DNA of 64,000 nt from Nocardia alni. GTDB taxonomy: Bacteria > Actinomycetota > Actinomycetes > Mycobacteriales > Mycobacteriaceae. The notes below the pieces were generated by a model, which saw nothing but the letters and a program-made list of their open reading frames with translations, ran no database searches and was not told where the DNA came from. The translations under genes and the position numbers were made by a program. Below are positions 26,307 through 35,751 of the stretch, piece by piece. The stretch is taken from positions 1 through 64,000 of the forward strand of contig NZ_JAGPOX010000040.1 of assembly GCF_019038435.1 (NCBI RefSeq). Reading direction: 5' to 3'. Within the stretch, counting starts at the first letter, position 1. Each line of letters opens with the position of its first letter.

Positions 26307-26939
26307 TTACGGAGCGAGGATGCGGGCGACGGCGCGCACGGGAGCTCCGTCGGCCCCTGCGAGCCGGATCGGGAGCAGCGACACCTCCACGGGACCGCGT
26401 CCGATCAGCAGGGACAGGTTCGTGAGGTTCTCGGCGATCACCGAGTGCGCGCCGCACAGGATTCGGTGGGCGGGTAGGTCCTCGCCCACCGGGGTGGGGT
26501 CGACGCTCAGGGCGTCGATGCCGACTGTCCGGACTCCGGCCTCGACCAGCACGGACGCCGCCTCCGGGGTGAGATACGGGTGCGACAGGTACGTCTCGGT
26601 ACCCCAGTGCTCCGACCAACCGGTGGCGATCAGCACGATCCCGGTGGCGCCTGCTACACGCTCGGGGCCGATGGGGCTGCGGGGCGGGAGCCCACGGGCG
26701 TCCACCACAGTTGCCGGACCCCAGAAGCGTTCCAGTGGAAGCTCATCCAGCCTCGGCAAGGCATCGTCGATATGGAACGGCGCATCCACGTGCGTCCCCG
26801 ACTGCGACCCCATGTGCAGGCGCAACACGTTCACCCCGTCGGTGGCGACAGTCAGCGCCGGACCGATCGCAACCTCGGGATCCCCCGGATAAACAGGCAT
26901 CCCGGTCGTGATCGGCACCGACAGATCGACGAGTGTCAT
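26307..26939 (-). CDS. Cyclase-family (kynurenine formamidase-like) hydrolase
   Basis: 210 aa. VDLSVPITTGMPVYPGDPEV at the start and GSQSGTHVDAPFHI (the HxGTHxDxxxH-type metal motif) identify the cyclase family (PF04199): metal-dependent amidases or lactonases such as kynurenine formamidase. GIVLIATGW and VGIDALSVD are further family strands. The usual His before GTH is Gln-Ser here, while the later Asp and His remain. It is monocistronic; its real substrate is unknown. Confidence 0.85.
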   Translation of the reverse strand: MTLVDLSVPITTGMPVYPGDPEVAIGPALTVATDGVNVLRLHMGSQSGTHVDAPFHIDDALPRLDELPLERFWGPATVVDARGLPPRSPIGPERVAGATGIVLIATGWSEHWGTETYLSHPYLTPEAASVLVEAGVRTVGIDALSVDPTPVGEDLPAHRILCGAHSVIAENLTNLSLLIGRGPVEVSLLPIRLAGADGAPVRAVARILAP

Positions 26940-27170
26940 GCGGTGCCCATCTCCGACCCGGTCATGCCTCTACAACTACCGGTTCTGGGGCCACAGCAGT
27001 AATCGACGGGATCGGCGTGTCACCAGCCTGGGGCGATTTACGGCAGGTTACGTAGCGGTTCTGCGACGTATCGCATGGTCGACTCGCGACGGCAGACCGA
27101 ATTCGTCCGGCGGCAGCGCTGGGAGACTTCGCCTTGCGCCAGCGGGTGATCGACGCCCAGGACCGCTCGC

Positions 27171-28583
27171 TCACCTCCATGCGGCGATCAGGTCGTCGGG
27201 GGTGTATCCGGTGACACCGGACACGCTGACGCCGGCCCGGGATACCGCCAGGAGCTGCGTGTGCTCGTCCGCGCCAGGTAGCTGGGCGCGGTGCAAATGC
27301 AGTCTGGTCAGATCGTGGCTGTCGAAAAGCCTGTTGTCATGCCATTTGATGGACCCGACGGCGGTGATCTTCTTCGCCACGGGTTCGCGGTCCGCACAGA
27401 CGATATCGATCTCCGGATCGTTGGTGCGCGTCCAGTATCCGCCGATCACCTGAGTGTCCTGCGGAAGCGAATCCGGCATGCGCCGCAGGGATTCGCGCAC
27501 GATCGATTCGACCGCACGACCGCGCCACGAGGCCCAGCCACGCCGAATCCGGGCGAGTGTGAGATCGCCTCGGCCCCGCTCGATCTCCGGTAGATACGGG
27601 CCGATGAACGCCAACCAGAACCGCAAGTGCGGATCCGCGACGATATAGCGGGTTTCCCGCGACGGCTTGGTCGAGATCGGCGTCAACACCTCGACGATGC
27701 GTTTGCCGGTGAGCAGGCGCAGCGCCCGACCGAGGCTGGCCGCCGGGAGGTCGACGGCTCTGCCGATCAGCGCATGGGTGCGTTCGCCGGACCCGATGGC
27801 GCCGAGCACCGAGCGAGCCTGCGCGTCCCGCGGAAACTCCGCCGCAAGCGCCCGTTCCCCGCTGATCAGCATTGCCGACGTCGGGTCGGTGATCGCGTCG
27901 GCCAGGTATTCGGCTGTGGTGGCGGCGCGCGGCCACTCGTCCAGAACGAGCGGCAAGCCACCGGAAACCAGGAACGCGTCGAACGCCTCGGCCGCGGGCA
28001 GCTCCAACATCTCCGCGATATCAGCGGGATTCAGCGGCGGCACAACCATCTCGCTCGCCCGCTGATGGAACGGCCGACCGTATTCGTTGAGCGCTTCCAT
28101 CATCGCGAGGTCGGATCCGATACACAGCAGCAGCATCGGCTTACGCGACAACTCCCGGTCGAATACCTTCTGCAGACTGCCTTCGAAACCGGGATCGTTG
28201 TCGATGAGGTAGGGCATCTCATCGATGATCACGACACTCGGCCGATCGTCGGGAACGGCGGACGCAAGCAAGGTCAGCGCCGCGTCCCAACCGCCCGGAT
28301 GCTGACCGGCGAACTTCTCGGCGCCCGGGAGCGTCGAGGCGATGCCCGCCTCGACGAACTGACGCAGGTCCAGCTCGACCGAGCGCTGTGCCGAGGCGGT
28401 GAAGTACAGGAACGGCAGATCCGCCTGTTCGACGAACTCCTCCGCAAGCCGCGACTTGCCGACTCGCCGCCGTCCACGCATGAGAATCGCCCGCCCGGGC
28501 CGACCGGCGCGCCCACCGACCACGACCCGGTCGATGGATCGCTGCAACAGCCCGAGCTCACGACGCCTAACGATTCGCGGCAT
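27171..28583 (-). CDS. AAA ATPase with DUF234-type C-terminus
   Basis: 470 aa. The N-terminal NTPase has Walker A MRGRRRVGKSRLA and Walker B VVIIDEMPYLID. The middle winged helix (ARSVLGAIGSGERTHALIGRAVDLPAASLGRAL) and a C-terminal nuclease-like domain (TNDPEIDIVCADREPVAKKITAVGSIKW, a D-x(n)-E/D-x-K pattern) match the archaeal-type ATPase/DUF234 family. The function is unknown, perhaps mobile-element maintenance. Together with the DUF4143 gene at 24893 the window holds two such ATPases within 4 kb. Confidence 0.85.
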   Translation of the reverse strand: MPRIVRRRELGLLQRSIDRVVVGGRAGRPGRAILMRGRRRVGKSRLAEEFVEQADLPFLYFTASAQRSVELDLRQFVEAGIASTLPGAEKFAGQHPGGWDAALTLLASAVPDDRPSVVIIDEMPYLIDNDPGFEGSLQKVFDRELSRKPMLLLCIGSDLAMMEALNEYGRPFHQRASEMVVPPLNPADIAEMLELPAAEAFDAFLVSGGLPLVLDEWPRAATTAEYLADAITDPTSAMLISGERALAAEFPRDAQARSVLGAIGSGERTHALIGRAVDLPAASLGRALRLLTGKRIVEVLTPISTKPSRETRYIVADPHLRFWLAFIGPYLPEIERGRGDLTLARIRRGWASWRGRAVESIVRESLRRMPDSLPQDTQVIGGYWTRTNDPEIDIVCADREPVAKKITAVGSIKWHDNRLFDSHDLTRLHLHRAQLPGADEHTQLLAVSRAGVSVSGVTGYTPDDLIAAWR

Positions 28584-28658
28584 AGCAGGCTGTCGATGTG
28601 CGGCACATTGCCCTCACGGCCTGCGACAGAACGTAGCGACGATCCAAGGGAGTTGAGA

Positions 28659-29450
28659 TCATCGCACACTCCCGAGTCGATTGCCCCGCAAGCTTTGTTC
28701 TCTCGGACTGGTTACGAGGGGGCAATTTGGTTTCCAATTCCACACCGGCGCAGTGTGTTCGGGGTTGAACTCCGGCATGTAGTGGCCGTCGATCTTGTCC
28801 GGGCGGACCCATTTGCACAGGAAATCGACGTTGTTGCCGAGTTTCGGGTGATGCCTTTCGATGCGCCAGACGGCGCCCTCCACGGGGTCCAGGGCGCCGT
28901 GGCCGGAGGGGTGGAGTGTCGAGCGGACGGTGTCGACGTCGACCGGGGCGCCCTCGTGGATGGTGCAAGGCATCGTGAAATCCATTGAGCGGCAGCGGAC
29001 CTCGTTCACGGTGGCGCGGGTGGTGCCGCGCATGAGGTCGAACAGGACGAATGGTTCGTGTATCAGTTGATAGCGGGTGCCGTGGGCTTGCGCCAGCCAT
29101 TCACCGCACGCGCGTTCCCCGTCCTCCAGAAGGGCGTCGAAACGCTGCTGGTTGTCGCGTACCCAGGCGGCGAACCATTGGAATTGCACCATCGGGCTGG
29201 CCGCGGCTCGACGGCCACCCCGGGTTAAGGCGACCAGTTCACCGGCCACCTTCACGACCGAGACATTCGCGCCGTCCAGCTTCTCTTGCGCGATCACCAC
29301 ATCGAATCGATCCCGGGCACGTTCGGTCGCGATGCGCACCTGACCACCACCCAGGCTGCGGTCCGATGGACCCAGACGCGATGAGGGCAGGTGCGGGATG
29401 GAGCCATACGACACGCGCCCGAGCGATTGATCACAATTCGTCTTTGCCAC
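28659..29450 (-). CDS. RNA ligase-family protein
   Basis: 263 aa from a GTG at 29450 with GAGG about 9 nt upstream. The nucleotidyltransferase motifs run in order: EKLDGANVSV (motif I, adenylated Lys in KxDG), GEWLAQAHG (motif III-like), EGAVWRIER (motif IV) and FLCKWVRPDK (motif V). This is the Rnl2-like/T4 RNA ligase fold, which seals RNA ends with ATP. It starts 35 bp after the SEC-C gene and is probably co-transcribed with it. A role in RNA repair after damage or phage attack is an inference. Confidence 0.85.
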   Translation of the reverse strand: MAKTNCDQSLGRVSYGSIPHLPSSRLGPSDRSLGGGQVRIATERARDRFDVVIAQEKLDGANVSVVKVAGELVALTRGGRRAAASPMVQFQWFAAWVRDNQQRFDALLEDGERACGEWLAQAHGTRYQLIHEPFVLFDLMRGTTRATVNEVRCRSMDFTMPCTIHEGAPVDVDTVRSTLHPSGHGALDPVEGAVWRIERHHPKLGNNVDFLCKWVRPDKIDGHYMPEFNPEHTAPVWNWKPNCPLVTSPREQSLRGNRLGSVR

Positions 29451-29485
29451 TGCGCTTTTCCTCTCTGTTTGTGCGGGAACCGCGA

Positions 29486-30529
29486 TTACGAATAGCGCCA
29501 ACCCTCGCCGGTTCGGATCTGGAACTCGCGCAACGCGGTCTCCTCCGGGTCGAGGAGATGCGGTGCACCGCAGCACTTCTTGTACTTCGTACCGGAGCCG
29601 CACCAGCAGGAGGCGTTGCGTTCCGGAGGCCAGCGGATGGCACGGTTGTCGCGGACCAACTGGGCCGCATACAGCTTCACCACGGCACCGGAACAGGGGT
29701 CCATATCGTTTCGGCGCGCGTAGGCGCGGAGCCCCGAGGTATCGATCGAGGCGATGTATTTGGTGATGCCGGGTGATATCTGCATTCGGTAACAGCGCTC
29801 GATGGCGATCCGCTGGCTGTCCGCGTCGGTGAAGCCGACGGCCTCAGCGATCTCCCGGTCCTCGGGGATATCGAATACAGCGGGCGGGAAGTACCCCAGG
29901 ACGGCTCGACCAATCGGGTCCGAATCTGCTTCTGCCGTAATCTCGTTCAGGAACCAATCGACCTGCGCCACCAGTTTCTGGTCGACCCGCTTGCCCGCAC
30001 AGGCCGCGACGACGGCGCGGTAGTGGTGATAAAGCTCCCGGGCATCGTTCAGATCCCCGCCCATCCGTAGCAACAGCCGCAGCCCGGATTCGACCCACAG
30101 CAGCGCTCGCTCGGGATCGCACTTGCGCAGCATCTCGGCGCACAGCGCGGGAAGTTTCAAGTCGCGCAGGTAATCCGGCTGCGCATCGACATAGGCCAGC
30201 AGCTCGTCGAACTCGATCAGCGCCCCGGCGGTGTCACCGGCATTGAGCCGGACCTGGGCATGGCCGAGCATCGCGGGATGCCTGAGTTCGGCGGGACTGT
30301 CCTGGCACGCCTGTTCCAGCAGACGCAGCGCACTCGCCGCGTCACCCTCCTGGTCATAGATAGTCGCGAGGAAGGTGGCCATCTGCGCGCGCTCGGGGCC
30401 CTGGGCACGCACCACCTCGCGTTCGAATATCGCCTTGGCCGCGGCGTTGCGCGCCGGATCGACCGCGTCACCGATGGCCAGGCTGACGACGGGTATGCCG
30501 GTAACTCGTTGAATCTCCTCTGGGTCCAT
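29486..30529 (-). CDS. TPR-like protein with C-terminal SEC-C zinc motif
   Basis: 347 aa. The N-terminal 200 residues are helical pairs of the TPR type (AQMATFLATIYDQEGDAASALRLLEQACQDSP). The C-terminus carries NASCWCGSGTKYKKCCG, the SEC-C zinc motif of SecA and of many small adaptor proteins. It is the first gene of a likely two-gene unit with the RNA ligase. It may act as an adaptor that delivers RNA or protein; this is inference from the domain and neighbour only. Confidence 0.8.
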   Translation of the reverse strand: MDPEEIQRVTGIPVVSLAIGDAVDPARNAAAKAIFEREVVRAQGPERAQMATFLATIYDQEGDAASALRLLEQACQDSPAELRHPAMLGHAQVRLNAGDTAGALIEFDELLAYVDAQPDYLRDLKLPALCAEMLRKCDPERALLWVESGLRLLLRMGGDLNDARELYHHYRAVVAACAGKRVDQKLVAQVDWFLNEITAEADSDPIGRAVLGYFPPAVFDIPEDREIAEAVGFTDADSQRIAIERCYRMQISPGITKYIASIDTSGLRAYARRNDMDPCSGAVVKLYAAQLVRDNRAIRWPPERNASCWCGSGTKYKKCCGAPHLLDPEETALREFQIRTGEGWRYS

Positions 30530-30910
30530 AACACCCGATGCTGCCAGTCACTCGTCGCCCGAACACGCGAATTACCCAGCCGCAGAGCCTAATTCTGCCG
30601 TCTTTCCAATTTGCGAACTATCAGTCCGACCGATTCCATTCACGGACTCTCGCACTGGAAAGAATTCACGGCGACGAAAGTTGCGACATAGTCGCAGAAC
30701 TCATCACCATGCAGCCCGAACCGACCTCACCGAAGCCCCTCACCCAGCAGCGACCGGCGTCCGGTCCGCTAGACCCATCTTCTGCGCCATCGTGCGAGCA
30801 GCCTTGGAGACCAACAATTTCCGCGCCCGACCAGTTTCATGAAGGCGTCCCGATTTCTCCGGCGACGTCCACTGGTCACGCCGGAAGATCCACACCAAGT
30901 CGGGCGAATC
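30530..30910. other. Intergenic stretch, nothing recognised
   Basis: Open frames are low-complexity Pro/Ser/Arg sequences. There is no RNA gene and no hairpin with a T-run. It holds the promoter of the SEC-C unit on its left side. Confidence 0.4.
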
Positions 30911-31993
30911 TCACCCGATCTGGAGCACCACCTTGAGCGCGTCGTCACGACGTTGTTCGAGGGTGTCGAAGGCCTCGGCGATACCTTCCAGGGGAAAGCG
31001 GTGAGTGATCAGCGGTGCGGGGCGCAGCAGACCGCGCTCGGCGAGGGTGACCGCACGGCCCACGGCACGGTTGCCCTCGCCGCGAATCGTGAACAGGGTC
31101 AGGCCCGTCTTCACCGCACGGTTCAGATCGGCGGTGACCGGACCGTGGAAGTAGCCGACGAGCACGATGCGGCCCGCCGGCTTGCACATCCGAATCGCCT
31201 GGTCCACAGACTCGTTCGCGCCCGAGCATTCCAGGACCGCGTCCACGCCGACTCCACCGGTCGCCTCGAGGACCGCGTCCACCGGATCGGTGTCACGGGC
31301 GTTCACGACCAGATCCGCGCCCATCTCGCGGCCCAGGCGCAGGCGCGAATCGCGGGTGCCCGTCAGGATCACCCGTGCCGCCCCCAGCGCCGAGAGGATC
31401 TGCACGGCCGTCAGGCCGACCGGACCGGGGCCGATCACCGCGACCGTCTCCCCGGCCACCAGAGGGCCCATCGTGTCGATCGCGTACATGGATGTGCCCG
31501 CGGTGGTGATCATGACCGCGTCCTCGAAGCTCACCACGTCGGGCAGGCGGTAGAGCGTGGAGACGTGGTTGACCACGTAGTCGGCGAAGCCGCCGTCCAC
31601 CGACATGCCCATCGCCCGGTGTCCGAGATCGGCGCGGCCGTAGTTCAGGCACGAGGTGTATCGGCCGCGCACACAGTTCTGACAGCGCATGCACCCCCGG
31701 TGCGCCTCGACCACCACGCGGTCACCGATCGCGAATTCCTCGACGGCCGGGCCCAATTCGACGACCGTGCCCGCGTATTCGTGGCCGGGTGTGAACGTAC
31801 CCGGCGCGGGCTGGGACGGAAAGAACGATCCCGCACGGATTTTCAGGTCCGTACCGCACAGCGACGCGGCCTCCACGCGCAGCAGCACCTCCCCCGGACC
31901 CGGCCGGGGCACGGCCTTCTCGACGACCCGCAGATCACTCGGCCCGAAGATGACCGCCGAGCGCATTCCCGATGCGATCGCGCTCAATGCCAT
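30911..31993 (-). CDS. Zinc-dependent alcohol dehydrogenase (MDR)
   Basis: 360 aa. Catalytic-zinc residues are in SLCGTDLKI and GHEYAGTV. The four-Cys structural zinc loop CMRCQNCVRGRYTSC is intact, and the Rossmann motif is VAVIGPGPVGLTAVQI. The family includes threonine, sorbitol and formaldehyde dehydrogenases. It is the last gene of the ABC operon: its ATG overlaps the end of the binding-protein gene by 10 bp and has GGGAG 7 nt upstream. It probably oxidises the imported compound. Confidence 0.9.
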   Translation of the reverse strand: MALSAIASGMRSAVIFGPSDLRVVEKAVPRPGPGEVLLRVEAASLCGTDLKIRAGSFFPSQPAPGTFTPGHEYAGTVVELGPAVEEFAIGDRVVVEAHRGCMRCQNCVRGRYTSCLNYGRADLGHRAMGMSVDGGFADYVVNHVSTLYRLPDVVSFEDAVMITTAGTSMYAIDTMGPLVAGETVAVIGPGPVGLTAVQILSALGAARVILTGTRDSRLRLGREMGADLVVNARDTDPVDAVLEATGGVGVDAVLECSGANESVDQAIRMCKPAGRIVLVGYFHGPVTADLNRAVKTGLTLFTIRGEGNRAVGRAVTLAERGLLRPAPLITHRFPLEGIAEAFDTLEQRRDDALKVVLQIG

Positions 31994-33024
31994 CGTGGAT
32001 CTCCCTTCATCGGGCCGCCGAGACGCGCCACGGCCGTATCCATGAGACTGCTGTCGATCACCTTGCTCATATCGGGAGCGCCGTTGGGCAGCAGCCCACC
32101 GATCTGCTGCATCTGCTCGACCGTGAACGCGAATCGCGCGAAGTCCAATCCACGATTGACCGGGAAGATACCGTCCTGATCGATCAGCCGGGTGTATGCC
32201 TGGTCGACCACGGCGGGCGGATAGCCTGTCGCGGCGACGATCTCGGGCACAACCCGCGTGCGATTGCTGTAGATCAGCCGATGCGCCTTGGTCACCGCGG
32301 TGAGGAATCGAACGGCGACATCGCGATGCGAGGTGAGCCAGCCGGACTTCACGAAATAGGTGCCGTAGACGTAGTCCGGCATCAGCTTGTACATATCGAT
32401 GAGCGCGTGCAGTGAGGGATCGCGCGATTCGGCGTCGATCGACTGTTCCTGTTGCAGCACCGCGGAATCGATCTTGTGCTGGAGCAGGTAACTCACATAG
32501 CCGGTGTCCGGGACGCTCACATAGTGCACGTCCGCCGACGTCAGGTGCGCGGTCTGATAGACCGCGCGGGTCATGATCTCGCGGAAGGCGCCGACGCTCT
32601 GGATGCCCAGGCGCTTACCCTTCAGGCCGTCGGGAGTCGTTATATCCGAAGGCGTCTCGAGCACGACCGGCAGCCGATCCGCGTACGAGCCGATGATCAC
32701 CAGACCGGCCGCGCCGGCGGTTCCCAGCACTGGTTCCGCGCTCGAGCCGCCGATGTCGGAGGCGCCCGCGATCACCGACTGTAGCGTCGCGGTCCCCGCG
32801 GACAGTCCCTGCACGTGGACGGTGAGCTTCTGCTCGGCGAAGTACCCGTTCGCCTGCGCGACGGCGATATCCGACTGGGCGAACGCGGGTTTCAGTCCGG
32901 GCAGGGAGACGGTGATGGTCGCGGGCGCTCCCGGCGCCGCCGAGGACGTCGTGCCGCATCCGCAGGCGGCCAGCAGCGCGGCGGCAACCGCGACTGCCAG
33001 GGCGACTCGTCTCATGTGTCTCAT
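31984..33024 (-). CDS. ABC substrate-binding lipoprotein, NMT1/SsuA type
   Basis: 346 aa. The signal peptide ends in a lipobox LLAACG, so the mature protein is a lipoprotein. The body has ITVSLPGLKPAFAQSDIAVAQANGYFAEQKLTV and GKRLGIQSVGAFREIM, the pattern of the taurine/sulfonate/thiamine-precursor binding family (NMT1, SsuA). The ATG at 33024 overlaps the permease stop as ATGA; an ATG at 33015 has better ribosome-site spacing. The ligand is unknown. Confidence 0.88.
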   Translation of the reverse strand: MRHMRRVALAVAVAAALLAACGCGTTSSAAPGAPATITVSLPGLKPAFAQSDIAVAQANGYFAEQKLTVHVQGLSAGTATLQSVIAGASDIGGSSAEPVLGTAGAAGLVIIGSYADRLPVVLETPSDITTPDGLKGKRLGIQSVGAFREIMTRAVYQTAHLTSADVHYVSVPDTGYVSYLLQHKIDSAVLQQEQSIDAESRDPSLHALIDMYKLMPDYVYGTYFVKSGWLTSHRDVAVRFLTAVTKAHRLIYSNRTRVVPEIVAATGYPPAVVDQAYTRLIDQDGIFPVNRGLDFARFAFTVEQMQQIGGLLPNGAPDMSKVIDSSLMDTAVARLGGPMKGDPRWH

Positions 33025-33821
33025 TCCCCTGTTTCGGTTTTCCACGGCGCCAGGCGCGCCTCCAGCGTCCGCAGCGCCCAGGTGAACGCCACGCCCAACA
33101 ACATCAGGATCACCACCGGCACGAACACCTGAGCGGTCTGGAAGGTACTCGCGTAGCTCACGATGACGAAGCCGAGACCCGATATCGCCGAATAGAATTC
33201 GGCGATCACGACCCCGACCAGCGCACGCCCGACCGCCAGCCGGACGCCGGTGATCACATACGGCAGCGCCGAGGGCAGCAGCACATCGCGCCACAGTCCC
33301 GGCTCACCGGCCAGATACGAGCGGGCGACCTCGATCAGCTGCGTGTCGGCCTCGCGCACGCCGCGGGCGGTGTTCAGCACGATCGCGAAGACCGAGAACA
33401 GGAAGATGATCACGATCTTGGCGGTCGCACCGAATCCGACCCACAGCACGATCACCGGCACCAGCGCGACGGTCGGCGTCGCGTAGAGCGCGTCCATCGG
33501 GACCTCGAACAGCGCCTCGATCACCCGGCTGCGCCCCATGGCCAGCCCGACGATCACCCCGACGACGATGGAAAGACCGAGCCCGCAAGCGAATACGGTG
33601 AGGCTCTCACCGAGCGCGGGCCACAGGCTCGGCTTGCCCGGCGGCGGCGTTCCGAACGCCATCGTCCAGCCCGCCCGCGCGATCGCCGTCGGATAGGTGA
33701 ACAAGATCGGATTGGTGTGGCGCCCATACCATTCCCACACACCGAGCACCGCGACGACCGACAGCGCGCGCAGGAGCATGCGCCGCACGGACCACGGTAA
33801 GCTGGGCAAACTATCAGCCAA
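33021..33821 (-). CDS. ABC permease, SsuC/TauC type
   Basis: About 266 aa from a TTG at 33821 that overlaps the ATPase stop and has GGAAGG upstream; an ATG at 33779 is an alternative. Six hydrophobic segments are present. The EAA loop (YLAGEPGLWRDVLLPSALPYVITGVRLAVGRALVGVVIAEF) matches nitrate/sulfonate/taurine permeases. The longer open frame upstream to 34082 is only the shadow of the ATPase gene. Confidence 0.88.
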   Translation of the reverse strand: MADSLPSLPWSVRRMLLRALSVVAVLGVWEWYGRHTNPILFTYPTAIARAGWTMAFGTPPPGKPSLWPALGESLTVFACGLGLSIVVGVIVGLAMGRSRVIEALFEVPMDALYATPTVALVPVIVLWVGFGATAKIVIIFLFSVFAIVLNTARGVREADTQLIEVARSYLAGEPGLWRDVLLPSALPYVITGVRLAVGRALVGVVIAEFYSAISGLGFVIVSYASTFQTAQVFVPVVILMLLGVAFTWALRTLEARLAPWKTETGE

Positions 33822-34557
33822 ACTGCAACGCCTTCCGAACTTTTCGGCGGAGTTCAGGATAGCCCGGATGGACCCTCGCGTCCTGCGCGGTGCGCGGTCG
33901 CGGGATCGGCACATCGATGATATGCGCGGCGACGCCACCGGCCATGACGATGATCCGGTCGCCCAGCACGATCGCCTCGTCGATGTCGTGGGTGATGAAA
34001 ATGCCGGTGATGCTGCGGTTCTCGGCCCAGATGCGCAGCAGCTCATCGTGCAGCTGCTCGCGGGTGATCGCGTCGAGCGCACCGAACGGCTCGTCCATCA
34101 GCAGCACCTCGGGCTCGACCGCCAGGGCCCGCGCCAGCCCCACACGCTGCTGCATGCCGCCGGAGAGTTGGCGTGGATACCGATCCTCGGCGCCCTTCAG
34201 TCCGATGGTCTCGATGAGCCGATCGACCCGTTGCGGATCGCGCACGCCGCGGTTGCGCAGTCCGTATTCGATGTTGGCGCGCACCGTCTTCCAGGGGAAG
34301 AGCCCGAAATGCTGGAACACCATCGCCGTGCGCTCCGACGGTGCGGTGACGGCCCGGCCGTCGAGAAGCACCGCACCGGAGTCGCAGCGCAGCAATCCGG
34401 CCATGATGCGCAGCAATGTCGTCTTGCCGCAACCGGATTGCCCGACGATGCACACCAATTCATGGCCGTCCACATCGAACGTGATGTCGTCCAGTACCCG
34501 CCGCCCGCCGAAGCCGTGGACAACGTGATCGACGACGATGCGCTTGCCTTCACCCAC
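33814..34557 (-). CDS. ABC ATPase, SsuB/TauB type
   Basis: 247 aa from a GTG at 34557 with GGGGGA 7 nt upstream. Walker A GQSGCGKTTLL, Q-loop VFQHFGLFPW, signature LSGGMQQR, Walker B LLMDEPFGALD and H-loop FITHDIDEA are all present, in the arrangement of nitrate/sulfonate/taurine importers. First gene of the operon ATPase-permease-binding protein-dehydrogenase, divergent from the AraC regulator at 34655. Confidence 0.92.
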   Translation of the reverse strand: MGEGKRIVVDHVVHGFGGRRVLDDITFDVDGHELVCIVGQSGCGKTTLLRIMAGLLRCDSGAVLLDGRAVTAPSERTAMVFQHFGLFPWKTVRANIEYGLRNRGVRDPQRVDRLIETIGLKGAEDRYPRQLSGGMQQRVGLARALAVEPEVLLMDEPFGALDAITREQLHDELLRIWAENRSITGIFITHDIDEAIVLGDRIIVMAGGVAAHIIDVPIPRPRTAQDARVHPGYPELRRKVRKALQFG

Positions 34558-34654
34558 GATTTGTGTCCCCCCTCCGCCCGCAGGCGAAAAGTAACACATC
34601 CACAGATCATCATCCACGCGAATACGCACTCATCGGAACGACTCGTTTGAGATC

Positions 34655-35713
34655 ATGCACAGCGTGGGCAGTGACTGGATACGACAGCGCGCGGCGCAGC
34701 TGCGGTCCACCACCAATGCCGCGCTGATGGTGGAATACGCCGTCGGGCGCGGGCTGCGGCGGCCGGATGTCCTGCGGCACACCGATATCGGCGAGCATCA
34801 GCTGAGCGACCCGACGGCCGAGATCACCCTGGGCCAGGAGTACACCCTCATGCGCAACCTGGTTTCCGGCCTGGGCGACGAGCCCGGGACGGGGATGATG
34901 GCCGGGCTGCTGTGCCATCCACCGTCCCTGGGTGTGCTGGGCCTGGCCGCGATCAGCTCCCCAACCCTGCGCTCGGCCGCCGAGACCGCCATGCGCTACG
35001 CCGACCTGTCGTTCACCGTCGCCGAACACGAGATGCAGGACCACGGCGACGAGGTCTGGCTGGTGCGCCACGACCGCGGCGTGCCACCCGAGATCCGCCG
35101 GTTCGCGGTCGAGCGCGACGTCGCGGCGATCTGGACGATCCAGATGGACGTGCTGCCGATCCGCCTGCCGATCGTGCGGGTGGAGGTGGCCGCTCAGCCG
35201 GACCCGGTCTACGAGATGTTCGGCGCGATCCTGGGCGTCGACAATATCGTCTACGGCGCCAAGAAATCCATTCTGGTCGGCCAGGCCCGCACGCTGGAAA
35301 TGCCCATGCCGCAAGCCAATCCGGCCACGTCACGATACTACGAACGGCAGTGCGCGGATCTGCTGCAGCGCCGCCGAAACCGGGGCGGGATCAGCGAGCA
35401 AGTCCGGGAACTGCTGATCCGCCGCGGCCGCGTCGCCGGACAGACCCATATCGCCGCCGATCTGGACCTGAGCGTGCGCACTCTGCGCCGGCGACTGTCC
35501 GACGAGGGCACCACTTTTCGCGAACTGGCCACCGAGACTGTCGGCTTGCTCGCCGAAGAACTGCTGGTGAGCGGACTGACCGTGGAGCATGTCGCGGATC
35601 AGCTGGGTTATTCGAGCGTCTCGGCGTTCACCACCGCGTTCCGGGCCTGGAAGGGACAGTCGCCCGGCCACTACGCACGTCTGCACCGGGGCCGGGTCGC
35701 CGCGCGCGTCTGA
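34655..35713 (+). CDS. AraC-family regulator, Arabinose_bd type
   Basis: 352 aa. The N-terminal domain (residues 20-210) is of the PF12625 kind found in OruR/ArgR-like and mycobacterial AraC regulators. The C-terminal HTH pair reads THIAADLDLSVRTLRRRLSDEGTTF and VEHVADQLGYSSVSAFTTAFRAWKGQSPGHYAR. It is divergent from the ABC-dehydrogenase operon with 97 bp between the starts, so it is the likely regulator of that operon. Confidence 0.9.
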   Translation: MHSVGSDWIRQRAAQLRSTTNAALMVEYAVGRGLRRPDVLRHTDIGEHQLSDPTAEITLGQEYTLMRNLVSGLGDEPGTGMMAGLLCHPPSLGVLGLAAISSPTLRSAAETAMRYADLSFTVAEHEMQDHGDEVWLVRHDRGVPPEIRRFAVERDVAAIWTIQMDVLPIRLPIVRVEVAAQPDPVYEMFGAILGVDNIVYGAKKSILVGQARTLEMPMPQANPATSRYYERQCADLLQRRRNRGGISEQVRELLIRRGRVAGQTHIAADLDLSVRTLRRRLSDEGTTFRELATETVGLLAEELLVSGLTVEHVADQLGYSSVSAFTTAFRAWKGQSPGHYARLHRGRVAARV

Positions 35714-35751
35714 AACCGCACCCCTCGGGGCCGTCCCGTGCGAGCTGCGGC

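Noticed and set aside
30839..32179. 446-codon open frame opposite the zinc dehydrogenase
   Set aside because: His/Arg/Asp-rich antisense shadow of a gene with intact zinc and Rossmann motifs, typical for high-GC DNA.
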